Below the pieces are notes generated by a model. The model made no database searches. It had not been told where the DNA came from and worked only from the letters and a program-made list of their open reading frames with translations. Made by a program: the position numbers and the translations under genes. A stretch of 64,000 nucleotides of DNA from Gemmatimonadaceae bacterium (GTDB taxonomy: Bacteria; Gemmatimonadota; Gemmatimonadetes; Gemmatimonadales; Gemmatimonadaceae): assembly GCA_020852815.1 (NCBI GenBank), contig JADZAN010000010.1, forward strand, positions 248,001 through 312,000. Reading direction: 5' to 3'. Each line of letters opens with the position of its first letter. Positions within the stretch are counted from its first letter, which is position 1. Shown here one piece after another: positions 43,222 through 53,274 of the stretch.

Positions 43222-45617
43222 CGTCGTCGATCGTCCCCACGGACAAGATGATCGCGGGTTTGAATCCTGCCCAACGCGAAGCGGTGCTGACGGTCGACGG
43301 ACCGCTCCTGGTGCTGGCCGGCGCAGGGTCAGGGAAGACCCGCGTCCTCACCACGCGCATCGCGCACCTCATCGAGCATCACGGCATCGAGGCGCGCCAG
43401 ATTCTCGCGGTCACCTTCACCAACAAGGCGGCTGGTGAGATGCGCGAGCGCATCGCGCGGTTGCTGGGGCACGAACCGTCGGGAATGTGGGTGGGGACCT
43501 TTCACGCGATCGGGGCGCGCCTCGTCCGTGCGCAGGCGCACCTCGTGGGGCGCACGCCGGCTTTCACGATTTATGACGAGGACGACTCGCTGGCGGTGGT
43601 GAAGCGTGTGATGGAGCGGCTCAAGCTCAACACGAAGGAACACGCGCCGCAGTCGATCCTCGCCTCGATCTCGGACGCGAAGAACGCACTCGTCTCGCCT
43701 GACGAGTATGCGCGCCTGGCCATGGACGTGCACAGCAAGGTCGTGGCCGACGTGTACCGCAACCTCGAACCGGCCATGCGCCAGGCCAACGCGGTCTCGT
43801 TCGACGACCTGCTCACGCTCCCCGTGCAGCTGCTGGAGCAGCACGCGGCACTCCTCGAGCAGTATCGCCGGCGCTTTCGCTACATCCTGGTAGACGAGTT
43901 CCAGGACACGAACCGCGCGCAGTACCGCTTCGTGTCCTTGTTAGGCGGTGCGCACGGCAATGTGGCCGTCGTGGGCGACGACGACCAGTCGATCTACGGC
44001 TGGCGCGGCGCCGACATCCGCAACATCCTCGACTTCGAGAAGGACTTTCCCCGGGCGCATGTGGTGCGCCTCGAGGAGAACTACCGCTCGACGCCGCAGA
44101 TCCTTGCCCTGGCCAACGCCGCCATCTCGGTCAACACGGAGCGGCGCGGGAAGACGCTGCGCTCCACGCGCCCCGGCGGCGACCCCGTCTCGGTGGTCGC
44201 CGCGCTCGACGAGCGCGACGAGGCGGAGTTCGTGATCAGCGAAATCCAGGGGCGTCGCTTCAGTGCACGCGGGCGCGCGCTCAAGGACTTCGCCATCCTC
44301 TATCGCACCAACGCGCAAAGCCGCGCGATGGAGGAAGGGCTGCGTCGCCACGGGATCCCGTACCGCCTCATTGGCTCCGTGCGCTTCTACGACCGGCGCG
44401 AGATTCGCGACCTGATGTCGTACCTCAAGCTCGTCGCCAACCCCAATGATGACGAGGCCTTCCGTCGCGCCATCGCCGTACCTCGCCGCGGGGTGGGAGA
44501 GACCTCGGTCGAGACGCTGGGCGAGGCGGCGTACCAGGCGCGCGTCTCGCTCCTTGCCGCCGCTACCGATCCGCAGCTTCTTGGCGGAATGCGCCCGGCC
44601 GCGCGGACGGCGCTGGCGGACTTTGCGGCACTCGTCAGGCGGCTGCGCGAGCTGGCAAAGGAATCGCCGGTCGACGAGGTGCTGCGCGAACTGGTGGAGT
44701 CCATTCGCTACGCCGAGCACCTCCGCGCCGAAGGGCCCGACTCGGCCGAGCGCATGGAGAACGTGCGCGAACTCATCACGTCGGCGGCCGAGACGGTGAT
44801 TGACGACGGCGGCGAGGTCGGGCTCACGCCGCTCGACCACTTCCTGCAGCGCGCCACGCTCGTCGCCGGCGTCGATGCGCTCGACCCCACCGCCGATGCC
44901 GTCGTGCTCATGACGCTGCATAACGCCAAGGGGCTCGAGTTCCCGGTCGTCTTCATTTCCGGTTTGGAGGAAGGGCTCTTCCCGCTGGCGCGCTCGCGCG
45001 AGGAACCGGCGCTGCTCGAGGAGGAACGCCGCCTCTTCTACGTGGGAATCACCCGCGCCGAGGAGGTGCTCTTCATCACGCACGCGCGTAGCCGGCGGCG
45101 CAACGGCGAGATGCTGAACTCCATCCCGTCGAGCTTCGTGCGCGACCTGCCAAAGGAACAGGTCAAGTCGCTCGCCACCGTTAGGCTGCGCGGCAGCGGC
45201 TTGTACGGCGACGACGCGGTGGGGCGCTCAAGCGGCTCCTTCGGCGGCTCCTTCGGCGGCGGCTTTGGCAGTTCGCGCCGTGGCGATGCGTCGCGCTCCG
45301 GCGGCGATCGTCGCTTTGGAGAGAGCGCCGGGCGCAACGACTGGTTTGGTGATCGCCCCACGCCATCCGAGCGCCGGCCCGGCACGCCGGTCACACGCCC
45401 CACGCCGCGCGACGTCCCCGCCGAGGAGGAGTCGCAGGACGCGCCGCTCTTTGCGCCAGGGGTTCGCGTAAAGCACGCGAAGTTCGGCGAGGGGACGATT
45501 GCCGAGCTGTCGGGGAGCGGCCGCGACGCCAAGGTCACGATCGACTTCGACGACGACACGGTGGGACGGAAACGCCTCGTGGTGGCATACGCCGGACTCG
45601 AACGCGGAGTGGAGTGA
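43218..45617 (+). CDS. pcrA: UvrD/PcrA-type 3'-5' DNA helicase
   Basis: Superfamily 1A helicase in nucleotide-excision and replication repair. Motif I AGAGSGKT (34-41), TFTNKAAGEMRERI, motif II DEFQDTN, motif III GDDDQSIYGWRGA, LEENYRST and the C-terminal VMTLHNAKGLEFPVVF and LFYVGITRAEE are intact. 799 residues. A Gly/Ser-rich linker (about 675-715) leads to a C-terminal PcrA tail (GVRVKHAKFGEGTI) that in other PcrA proteins contacts RNA polymerase. Starts at the ATG overlapping the kinase stop. UvrD versus PcrA naming is a judgement. Confidence 0.93.
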   Translation: MTSSIVPTDKMIAGLNPAQREAVLTVDGPLLVLAGAGSGKTRVLTTRIAHLIEHHGIEARQILAVTFTNKAAGEMRERIARLLGHEPSGMWVGTFHAIGARLVRAQAHLVGRTPAFTIYDEDDSLAVVKRVMERLKLNTKEHAPQSILASISDAKNALVSPDEYARLAMDVHSKVVADVYRNLEPAMRQANAVSFDDLLTLPVQLLEQHAALLEQYRRRFRYILVDEFQDTNRAQYRFVSLLGGAHGNVAVVGDDDQSIYGWRGADIRNILDFEKDFPRAHVVRLEENYRSTPQILALANAAISVNTERRGKTLRSTRPGGDPVSVVAALDERDEAEFVISEIQGRRFSARGRALKDFAILYRTNAQSRAMEEGLRRHGIPYRLIGSVRFYDRREIRDLMSYLKLVANPNDDEAFRRAIAVPRRGVGETSVETLGEAAYQARVSLLAAATDPQLLGGMRPAARTALADFAALVRRLRELAKESPVDEVLRELVESIRYAEHLRAEGPDSAERMENVRELITSAAETVIDDGGEVGLTPLDHFLQRATLVAGVDALDPTADAVVLMTLHNAKGLEFPVVFISGLEEGLFPLARSREEPALLEEERRLFYVGITRAEEVLFITHARSRRRNGEMLNSIPSSFVRDLPKEQVKSLATVRLRGSGLYGDDAVGRSSGSFGGSFGGGFGSSRRGDASRSGGDRRFGESAGRNDWFGDRPTPSERRPGTPVTRPTPRDVPAEEESQDAPLFAPGVRVKHAKFGEGTIAELSGSGRDAKVTIDFDDDTVGRKRLVVAYAGLERGVE

Positions 45618-45941
45618 ATGTCGGTCACCAACGATGACGTGCGACACATTGCCGCCCTCGCGCGCCTGGGACTCGAGCCGGATCGCACTGAGCTGCTCGC
45701 GCGCGAGCTGACCGGGATCCTCGCGCACATGGACGTCCTCGCCGCCGTCGACACGTCGGGTGTGGACCTGCACGCGCGCGCCGACGGGGAAGGGATGCCG
45801 CTGCGCGACGACGTGGTCGGGTCGGTCGCGCTCACGCGCCCGCGCGAGTCGTTCGCTCCCGCCACGCGCGACGGCTTCTTCCTGGTGCCGCGCCTGGCAA
45901 CGCACGAGGAGGCAGGAGACGAGGCAGGAGACGAGGCGTGA
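45618..45941 (+). CDS. gatC: Glutamyl-tRNA(Gln)/aspartyl-tRNA(Asn) amidotransferase subunit C
   Basis: Small belt subunit of the GatCAB transamidosome. The 107 residues have the family pattern VRHIAALARLGLEPD, then LRDDVV and the mid-C-terminal RESFAPATRDGFFLVPRL. The last 12 residues are a duplicated AGDE encoded by tandem 12-bp repeats. ATG start with no gap after pcrA; the 4-nt overlap GTGA couples it to gatA. Confidence 0.92.
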   Translation: MSVTNDDVRHIAALARLGLEPDRTELLARELTGILAHMDVLAAVDTSGVDLHARADGEGMPLRDDVVGSVALTRPRESFAPATRDGFFLVPRLATHEEAGDEAGDEA

Positions 45942-47394
45942 ACGCCGACGTGTTGCGGCTGACGGCAGCAGAGCTGCGCGCCCGCGTTGCCACTGGCGAT
46001 GCCTCGGCGCTCGCCGCGACCGATGCATCGTTCGCCCGCGCCACTGCCGCCGGCGCCGGACGCGACGCGCTCAACATCATCCTCTGGCACGATCGCGAAT
46101 GGTCGCGCGCCGCCGCCGAGTCGATCGATCGCTGCGTGGCAACCGGCGTTGCATTGGGGGCGCTGGCCGGCGTCCCGGTGGTGGTGAAGGACAACCTCGC
46201 CACCGAACAGCTCCCCACCACCTGCGCCTCACGCATCCTCGAAGGCTACGTCTCGCCGTACGAGGCCACTGCGGTGCGCCGGCTGCGCGCGGCAGGAGCC
46301 GTCGTCGTCGGCAAGTCCAACATGGACGAGTTCGCGATGGGCTCGTCCACCGAGCACTCGGCGTACGGCCCCACCCGCAACCCCGTCGCCCCCGATCGTG
46401 TTCCCGGAGGCTCGTCTGGCGGATCGGCTGCCGCCGTCGCCGCCGGCCTCGTCCCCATCGCGTTAGGCTCGGAGACCGGTGGATCGGTGCGACAGCCCGC
46501 CGCCTTCTGCGGCGTCACCGGCATCAAGCCGACCTACGGCCGTGTGAGCCGCTTTGGCCTCGTGGCCTTTGCCAGCTCGCTGGACCACGTCGGGGTCTTT
46601 GGCCGCACCGTGGGCGATGCCGCCATGGGCCTGCAGGCCATTGCCGGCGTCGATCGTCACGACGCCACGAGTGTGGACGTCCCCGTGCCGCCCTACAGCG
46701 ACGCTGCAGCGCACTCGCTGACTGGTCTCGTCGTTGGCCGCCCGCGCGAGTACTTCCCGGAGTCGCTCGACCCCCGCATGCGCGCCGTGTGCGATGCGGC
46801 GCTCGACGCCCTGCGCGAGGCCGGCGCCGAGGTGCGCGACGTCTCGCTGCCGCACACCGAGCTGGCCATTCCCGCGTACTACATCATCGCCCCCGCCGAG
46901 GCTTCGTCCAACCTTGCCCGATTCGATGGTGCACGCTACGGGATGCGCCTGACGGGTGACGGGCTGCGCGGGATGTACGAGGCCACGCGTTCCCGCGGCT
47001 TCGGGGAAGAGGTCACGCGGCGCATCCTGCTGGGGACCTACGTCCTCTCTGCCGGCTACTACGATGCGTACTATCGCAAGGCGATGGAGGTGCGGCAGCT
47101 CATTGCGGGCGACTTCGCGCGCCTCTTCGCCTCGGGCGTGCACCTGCTCCTCACCCCCACCACGCCTACGCCGGCCTTCTCGCTGGGCGCGGTGAGCGAC
47201 CCGTACGAGATGTACCTGAGTGACATCTTCACCGTGACGGCCAACCTGGCGGGGATCCCGGCCATGTCCGTCCCCGCGGGCTTCGTCGACGGGCTCCCGG
47301 TGGGGGCACAGCTCATGGCGCCGCACTTTGGCGAGGCGACCATGCTGGGGGCGGCCTTCGCCCTCGAGCGCGCGTTAGGCGTGGGCGGGAGACG

Positions 47395-47398
<4 letters not shown>
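45938..47398 (+). CDS. gatA: Amidotransferase subunit A (GatA)
   Basis: Amidase subunit that frees ammonia from glutamine and channels it to GatB. Amidase-signature catalytic residues are visible: Lys in VVKDNLATEQ, VVGKSNMDEFAMGSSTEHSAYGP, and the cis-Ser/Ser pair in GGSSGGSAAAVAAG. 486 residues. GTG start overlapping gatC, and ATGA overlap with gatB. Together with gatB it supplies Gln-tRNA and/or Asn-tRNA where glnS or asnS is missing; neither synthetase is in the window. Confidence 0.96.
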
Positions 47399-48849
<1,451 letters not shown>

Positions 48850-48993
48850 CCGGGCGTTTGACGATACACGGCTGGCGACGCACGCCTGACGGCGCACACC
48901 GGTCCACGCACGCCTAACGGCGCACGCCCGTTCACGCATGCCTGGCGACGCGCGCCTAACGACGCACGCCCGGAGCCGCCTCCGGCGCGCGCG
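48850..48993. repeat. Degenerate CGCCT(A/G)ACG repeat region between gatB and the PLC-like gene
   Basis: A 144-nt gap between convergent genes made almost entirely of variants of ACGCACGCCTGACGGCGCAC. Units start near 48879, 48906, 48935 and 48951. Two units contain GCCTAAC, the complement of the GTTAGGC heptamer; others have CCTGAC or CCTGGC. No perfect terminator stem was found, although GGAGCCGCCTCCGG offers a small hairpin. Confidence 0.65.
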
Positions 48994-49962
48994 CTAACCG
49001 CCGGCGGGTGCCGGGGCGGGGGACGTGTCCTCGCGCAGTGACTGCTCCGGTGCCCCCTCACCGAACAGTGGCGTGGCCAGCGCCGCGGCGTGCGCGAGCG
49101 TGGAGGCCGGCATGCCGAAGTGGCGATCCGCATCCTCGAGCAGGCGATCCTCGCCCCCCAGGCGCAACGCCTCGCGCCGCACCCGCTTCGCCAGCCGCAA
49201 GCGCAGGTCTCCGGACGGGTCGAACGCATACGGCTCCGCCGCGTCCCGCCGATTGAGCAGGTCCACCACGTAGTCGAACGAGCGCGCGAGATAGATCCCC
49301 ACCTGGTCGTTGGGAAGGTCCCAACGCGAATGCTCGCTTGCCAGCTGGAAGATCCGCTGCCACGACTCCATGTCCGTCACGCGCACCATGCCGCGAAAGA
49401 TGCGGCGATTGGTCGGGGTGCTGAAGATGGTCGGGCTCAGGATCCGGTCCAGGTGACCGTCGCTGCGCGAGTGGTCGAGGAGGATCAGCTCCCGCGCACG
49501 CCGCGCCGAGCGCTCGCCAAGGTGCGTCTCGAAGCGGTTCTCCCAATAGCTGTGCCCTAACGCCGCGGTGCTGGAGGTGACCGCCAGCTGCCGGGGAACG
49601 AAGTAGTTGTGGGCCACGACGTCGGCGGCCAGGTGTGCCAGGTAGCCAAACGAGAAGGCGCGCAGCGGCTCGTCGCGTGCCCGATCGAGGATCTCGAACC
49701 CCACCATCCACGAATGGCAGTGGCGCCCGGCCGCCGCGTACTTCTTCGCGATCGACGTGTCGGCCGCAATGGAACCGTACAGGAACTCGTACGGAAACGC
49801 GCGGAGCAACTCGCCCAGTGCTGGCGGCAGCAGGTGCAACGAGCGCAGCAGCGCCTCCCCCAGGAAGACGTGCGTCCCCGGCGTCCACGCCAGCGCCGTG
49901 GAGGGGAGGAGGATGAGGAGCGCGCACGCGCCCAGCAGCATCACGGTGGTCAATCGCGACAC
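48994..49962 (-). CDS. Zinc-dependent phospholipase-C-like exported protein
   Basis: An N-terminal signal peptide (about 1-25, ending STALA) gives a mature protein starting WTPGTH. In zinc-dependent phospholipase C and S1/P1 nucleases a mature N-terminal Trp is a zinc ligand. GYLAHLAADVVAHNY (about 107-121) looks like the family HxxxDxxxH zinc segment, and GRHCHSWMVGFE adds more His. 322 residues. Probably periplasmic or secreted; substrate unknown. Possibly cotranscribed with the DUF948-like gene 22 nt upstream. Confidence 0.7.
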   Translation of the reverse strand: MSRLTTVMLLGACALLILLPSTALAWTPGTHVFLGEALLRSLHLLPPALGELLRAFPYEFLYGSIAADTSIAKKYAAAGRHCHSWMVGFEILDRARDEPLRAFSFGYLAHLAADVVAHNYFVPRQLAVTSSTAALGHSYWENRFETHLGERSARRARELILLDHSRSDGHLDRILSPTIFSTPTNRRIFRGMVRVTDMESWQRIFQLASEHSRWDLPNDQVGIYLARSFDYVVDLLNRRDAAEPYAFDPSGDLRLRLAKRVRREALRLGGEDRLLEDADRHFGMPASTLAHAAALATPLFGEGAPEQSLREDTSPAPAPAGG

Positions 49963-49984
49963 GAGCGTTCCTGGTCGCCGTGAC

Positions 49985-50833
49985 CTAACGCCGCGAGCGC
50001 GAGCGATGCCGGATGCGCGGCGCCTCGCTGGCCGGCGCCTCCTTTGCCGGCGCCTTGCTCACCGGCACGTCGACCACGTGCTCCCCCCACGCGTTCTCCT
50101 CGATCGCGCGCTCAACCTCGTCATCGCCGTCATCGCCGTCGCCGTCATCGCCGTCATCGCCGTCGTCGCCGTCGTCGTCATCACCGTGGCCGAACGCGTC
50201 GTGCCTGGCTTCGACAATGTCGTCGTCCTCGTCGTCGACACCCTCGCCGTCGTCGTCATGGTCCTCGTCGCCATCCTCGTCGCCATCCTCGTCGCCCTCG
50301 AGCGCATGGCCGTCACGCGACTCCCCTGGCAGGAACCCTAACGAGCGCCGGACCACGCGCCCCCCCGCCTTCACCCCTCGCAGCAGCGACGCCGCGCCGA
50401 TCACGACCCCTTCCACCTCGTCCTGCGCGATCTCGGCGAGCGCGTCCAGTCGCGCCAACCGCCCTTCGGCCGCGTCCATGACCGTGCGGATGCGCTCGCT
50501 CGCGTCGGCGATTGTCTCCGACGCCATCTCGACCGGCGCCTTGAGTCCCTTGGCCAGCGAGCGCACCTCTCCCGTCACTTCCCGCGCCTCGGTGATCGCC
50601 GCCTTGAGCGGCTCATACGCGTTCTTGATCAGCACGCTGAGTTCGTCGATGGTCTTCTTCAGGGCGTACAGGAGCAGCACCCCGACGATGAGCATCACCA
50701 CCACGAGGATCGACACCAGGCTCTGGGCCACCCCCGCCGCCGTGTCGAGCCAGGTGCGCTCGAGGACGACCCGCGTTCCCGCGGAATCGGCCGCCTGCAG
50801 CATGAGGAGGATCGACGGCGCCAGCCACCACAT
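49985..50833 (-). CDS. DUF948-like membrane protein with Asp-rich tail
   Basis: One strong membrane helix (about residues 33-58 from ATG 50833) is followed by a helical DUF948-like region (ALKKTIDELSVLIKNAYEPL, about 60-150) and then about 100 residues dominated by Asp, Gly and Glu repeats, ending in a basic RSRSRR tail. I choose ATG 50833 because the earlier ATG (50885-50887) lies within the -10 box of the predicted promoter. No function known. The C-terminus could bind cations or basic partners. The stop codon sits in a GTTAGGT heptamer. Confidence 0.7.
   Translation of the reverse strand: MWWLAPSILLMLQAADSAGTRVVLERTWLDTAAGVAQSLVSILVVVMLIVGVLLLYALKKTIDELSVLIKNAYEPLKAAITEAREVTGEVRSLAKGLKAPVEMASETIADASERIRTVMDAAEGRLARLDALAEIAQDEVEGVVIGAASLLRGVKAGGRVVRRSLGFLPGESRDGHALEGDEDGDEDGDEDHDDDGEGVDDEDDDIVEARHDAFGHGDDDDGDDGDDGDDGDGDDGDDEVERAIEENAWGEHVVDVPVSKAPAKEAPASEAPRIRHRSRSRR
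50120..50300 (-). repeat. Minisatellite coding for an Asp/Glu/Gly-rich tract
   Basis: Tandem 9-bp GTCATCGCC-type units (about 50120-50190) and 12-bp ATCCTCGTCGCC-type units (about 50260-50300), read on the minus strand as GDD and GDED repeats. The repeats are in multiples of three and in frame, so length can vary without frameshift. Confidence 0.8.
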
Positions 50834-50885
50834 GGGCACCACGCAGATGAGAGAGAGGGAAGACGCCGGGTCGCGCCTTCCTCGC

Positions 50886-50915
50886 ATCGTACCGCGTCGC
50901 CGAAAGCGAAGTCAA
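50886..50915 (-). promoter_or_regulatory. Sigma70-type promoter of the DUF948-like gene
   Basis: Minus-strand TTGACT (50910-50915) and TACGAT (50886-50891) with 18-nt spacing. The start near 50879 supports the ATG at 50833 as the true start codon. Confidence 0.65.
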
Positions 50916-50923
50916 GCGACGCC

Positions 50924-50953
50924 TTGAACACGCCCGTCGGGCACGGGCATTAT
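50924..50953 (+). promoter_or_regulatory. Sigma70-type promoter of murA
   Basis: TTGAAC (50924-50929) and CATTAT (50948-50953) with 18-nt spacing. The predicted start near 50960 leaves an 18-nt leader and excludes the in-frame TTG at 50924. Divergent from the DUF948-like promoter. Confidence 0.55.
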
Positions 50954-50977
50954 TCGCCCACTCCAAACACGACGCGA

Positions 50978-52270
50978 ATGTCATCAGTGCAGTACATCGT
51001 GGAGGGCGGACACCGCCTCTCCGGCAGCATCGAACCAGCCGGCAACAAGAACGCCGCGCTTCCCATCATCGCCGCGGCGCTGCTCACCCCGCACGAGGTC
51101 ACGCTCGAGAACGTGCCGCGCATCCGCGACACGGAGATCCTCGTGCAGCTGCTGCAGGCGGTCGGGGCGCGCGCCGAGTGGACGGCCACCAACACGCTGG
51201 TCATCGAGGCCAGGGAGATTCGCACCGAAGAACTCGACCCCGACCTGTGCGCCAAGATCCGCGCGTCGATCCTCCTGGCCGGCCCGCTCCTGGCGCGCTG
51301 CGGACACGTGGTCCTGCCGCCGCCGGGAGGCGACGTCATCGGGCGCCGGCGCGTCGACACGCACTTCCTGGCGTTCGAGCAGTTGGGGGCGACGGTGTCG
51401 GCCACGGATCGCTACGAGTTCCGCGCCACTGCGCTGCGCGGCGCGGATGTCTTCCTCGACGAGCCGAGCGTGACGGCGACCGAGAACGCGCTCATGGCGG
51501 CGGTCGCCGCGACGGGAACCACCGTGCTGCGCAACGCCGCGTCGGAGCCGCACGTGCAGGACCTCGCGCACTTCCTCGTTGCGATGGGGGCAAGGATCGA
51601 AGGGATCGGGACGAACACGATGTCGGTGCACGGCCCGGCGACGCTGGGGGGCGCGCGACACCGCATCGGCCCCGACCACATCGAGGTTGGCTCCTTCATC
51701 GGGCTGGCCGCCGTCACGCAGTCGACGCTCCGCGTGGTCAGGGCCGGCGTCGAGCACCTGCGCTCCACGCGCATGGGCTTCGAGCGGCTGGGCATTCATT
51801 GCGAGGTCGAGGGGGAGGATCTCATCATCCCCGCCGAGCAGTCGCGCGTGATCAGGTCCGACCTGGGTGGGCACGTCCCCAAACTCGAGGACCAGCCGTG
51901 GCCCGCCTTCCCGGCCGACGTGATGTCGATCGCCATCGTCACCGCGACGCAGTGCGAGGGGATGGTGCTGATGTTCGAGAAGATGTTCGAGTCGCGCCTC
52001 TTTTTCGTCGACAAGCTCATCGCGATGGGGGCGCGCATCGTGCTGTGCGACCCGCACCGGGCCATCGTCTCGGGACCGACGAAGCTCCGCGCGGCGCGCG
52101 TCGAGTCGCCCGACATCCGCGCCGGCATGGCGATGCTGCTCGCCGCGATGTGCGCCGAGGGGACGAGCACGATCAACAACGCCACGCAGATCGAACGCGG
52201 CTACGAGCGCATCGACGAACGGTTGAATGCGTTAGGCGCGCGCATCACGCGCGTCCCCGCACGGGCGTGA
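50978..52270 (+). CDS. murA: UDP-N-acetylglucosamine 1-carboxyvinyltransferase MurA, Asp in place of the active-site Cys
   Basis: First committed step of peptidoglycan synthesis: PEP plus UDP-GlcNAc gives enolpyruvyl-UDP-GlcNAc. Lys24-Asn25 (GNKNAAL) match the substrate-binding pair of the family. The active-site loop reads PPPGGDVIG, so residue 119, equivalent to E. coli Cys115, is Asp (codon 51332-51334). Enzymes with Asp here, as in mycobacteria and chlamydiae, resist fosfomycin. 430 residues from ATG 50978. The rest of the EPT fold is intact, including FPADVMSIAI and NNATQIERGYERID. Confidence 0.95.
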   Translation: MSSVQYIVEGGHRLSGSIEPAGNKNAALPIIAAALLTPHEVTLENVPRIRDTEILVQLLQAVGARAEWTATNTLVIEAREIRTEELDPDLCAKIRASILLAGPLLARCGHVVLPPPGGDVIGRRRVDTHFLAFEQLGATVSATDRYEFRATALRGADVFLDEPSVTATENALMAAVAATGTTVLRNAASEPHVQDLAHFLVAMGARIEGIGTNTMSVHGPATLGGARHRIGPDHIEVGSFIGLAAVTQSTLRVVRAGVEHLRSTRMGFERLGIHCEVEGEDLIIPAEQSRVIRSDLGGHVPKLEDQPWPAFPADVMSIAIVTATQCEGMVLMFEKMFESRLFFVDKLIAMGARIVLCDPHRAIVSGPTKLRAARVESPDIRAGMAMLLAAMCAEGTSTINNATQIERGYERIDERLNALGARITRVPARA

Positions 52271-52316
52271 CACGAGGCGCCGCGCCACGCGGCGAGCGGC
52301 CGGTCGCGAGGTCCCG

Positions 52317-53054
52317 GTGACCATCGCCGGCCACATTGGCCCGGCGGGGAGCGCGCCGGGGCGCCCCGACCTCGAACCCGTGCCCGGTTTCGAAGCGTTA
52401 GGGGTGATTGCCTTCACGACCACGCGCGCGCGCGGTGACTTCGCCCTCGACTCGCGGGAGCCGGCGCGCGACGTCTTCGGTCGCTGGCAAGGGCTGATGG
52501 ACATGCTGTCGCCGCACGCGACGCGCCTGGCGTTCGCGCGCCAGGTGCACGGTGATCGCGTCCTCCTGCACGAGGGGGGATGGAGCGGCTGGATGCGCGC
52601 CACCGATGCAGATGCGCACGTGACGCTGGCGCCGGCAACGGCGCTGGCGGTGACCGTCGCCGACTGCGTCCCCGTCTTCCTCGCCCATCCCACGGGAGCG
52701 GTCGCCGTGGTGCACTCGGGGTGGCGCGGGACGGTGGCGAAAGTCGCATCGCGCGCCGTACAGCGACTGGTCGAGGCCGGCGCGCCGGCACACGAACTCC
52801 ACGCGCACTGTGGTCCGTCGATCTGCGGCGGCTGTTACGAGGTCTCGAGCGAGGTGTATGCGGAGCTGACAGGTCGCGCCGTCGCCGCGCCGACGCCGGT
52901 CGACTTGCGCGCCCTCATCGCCGACGACCTGCGCGCCGCCGGCGTCCGCGATATCTCGATCAGCCCCTGGTGCACGCGCTGCGATAACACGCGCTTCTAT
53001 TCGCATCGCTGCGGCGATGCCGGGCGGCAGGTCGGCGTCATCGCCCGCATCTGA
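52317..53054 (+). CDS. pgeF: Polyphenol oxidase/laccase-domain protein (PgeF/YfiH family)
   Basis: Family members act as purine nucleoside phosphorylase/adenosine deaminase or peptidoglycan-editing factors. The metal and active-site residues are present: QVHGDRV (about 76-82), ADCVPVF (about 116), HSGWRGT (about 133) and GPSICGGCYEV (about 166-176). 245 residues, GTG start, 46 nt after murA, so cotranscription with murA is likely and fits a role near cell-wall precursors. Cytosolic, no signal peptide. Confidence 0.88.
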   Translation: MTIAGHIGPAGSAPGRPDLEPVPGFEALGVIAFTTTRARGDFALDSREPARDVFGRWQGLMDMLSPHATRLAFARQVHGDRVLLHEGGWSGWMRATDADAHVTLAPATALAVTVADCVPVFLAHPTGAVAVVHSGWRGTVAKVASRAVQRLVEAGAPAHELHAHCGPSICGGCYEVSSEVYAELTGRAVAAPTPVDLRALIADDLRAAGVRDISISPWCTRCDNTRFYSHRCGDAGRQVGVIARI

Positions 53055-53151
53055 TCGGGGGTCGAGGCGGCGTTCGACGGGGGGGGAGCGAGGCGTCCGT
53101 CGAGCCATCGGACGGCTGCCACAGGGGGGCATCGTTGCCCTCTCGGTCAGG

Positions 53152-53180
53152 TTGACCTCCCCCGGTTCGGTCCGTACATT
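53152..53180 (+). promoter_or_regulatory. Sigma70-type promoter of rimP-nusA-infB operon
   Basis: TTGACC (53152-53157) and TACATT (53175-53180) with exactly 17-nt spacing. Transcription would start near 53187, about 88 nt before rimP, with a terminator hairpin in between. Confidence 0.75.
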
Positions 53181-53218
53181 CACCTCGCTTCGCGGGGCGC
53201 TTGCCCGCGATCCGGAAA

Positions 53219-53247
53219 TGTGGGGGAGGGTTCCCCCGCATTTTTTT
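53219..53247 (+). terminator. Intrinsic terminator inside the rimP leader (candidate attenuator)
   Basis: TGTGGGGGA (53219-53227) and TCCCCCGCA (53232-53240) form a 9-bp stem with one G-U pair and a GGGT loop, followed directly by seven Ts (53241-53247). It lies 32 nt after the predicted start of transcription and 27 nt before the rimP ATG. An upstream CGCGGG/CCCGCG stem (about 53191-53209) could be part of a switch. Confidence 0.75.
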
Positions 53248-53274
53248 GTTCTTGGGCCGGTTTTTCGACGAGAT

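Noticed and set aside
48850-48993. CRISPR-like array between gatB and the PLC-like gene
   Set aside because: Units are short, degenerate and without regular spacers; no cas genes anywhere in the window.
53017-53274. Longer rimP reading frame starting at 53017
   Set aside because: It overlaps the end of pgeF and runs through the promoter and terminator of the rimP leader; homology begins at the ATG at 53275.
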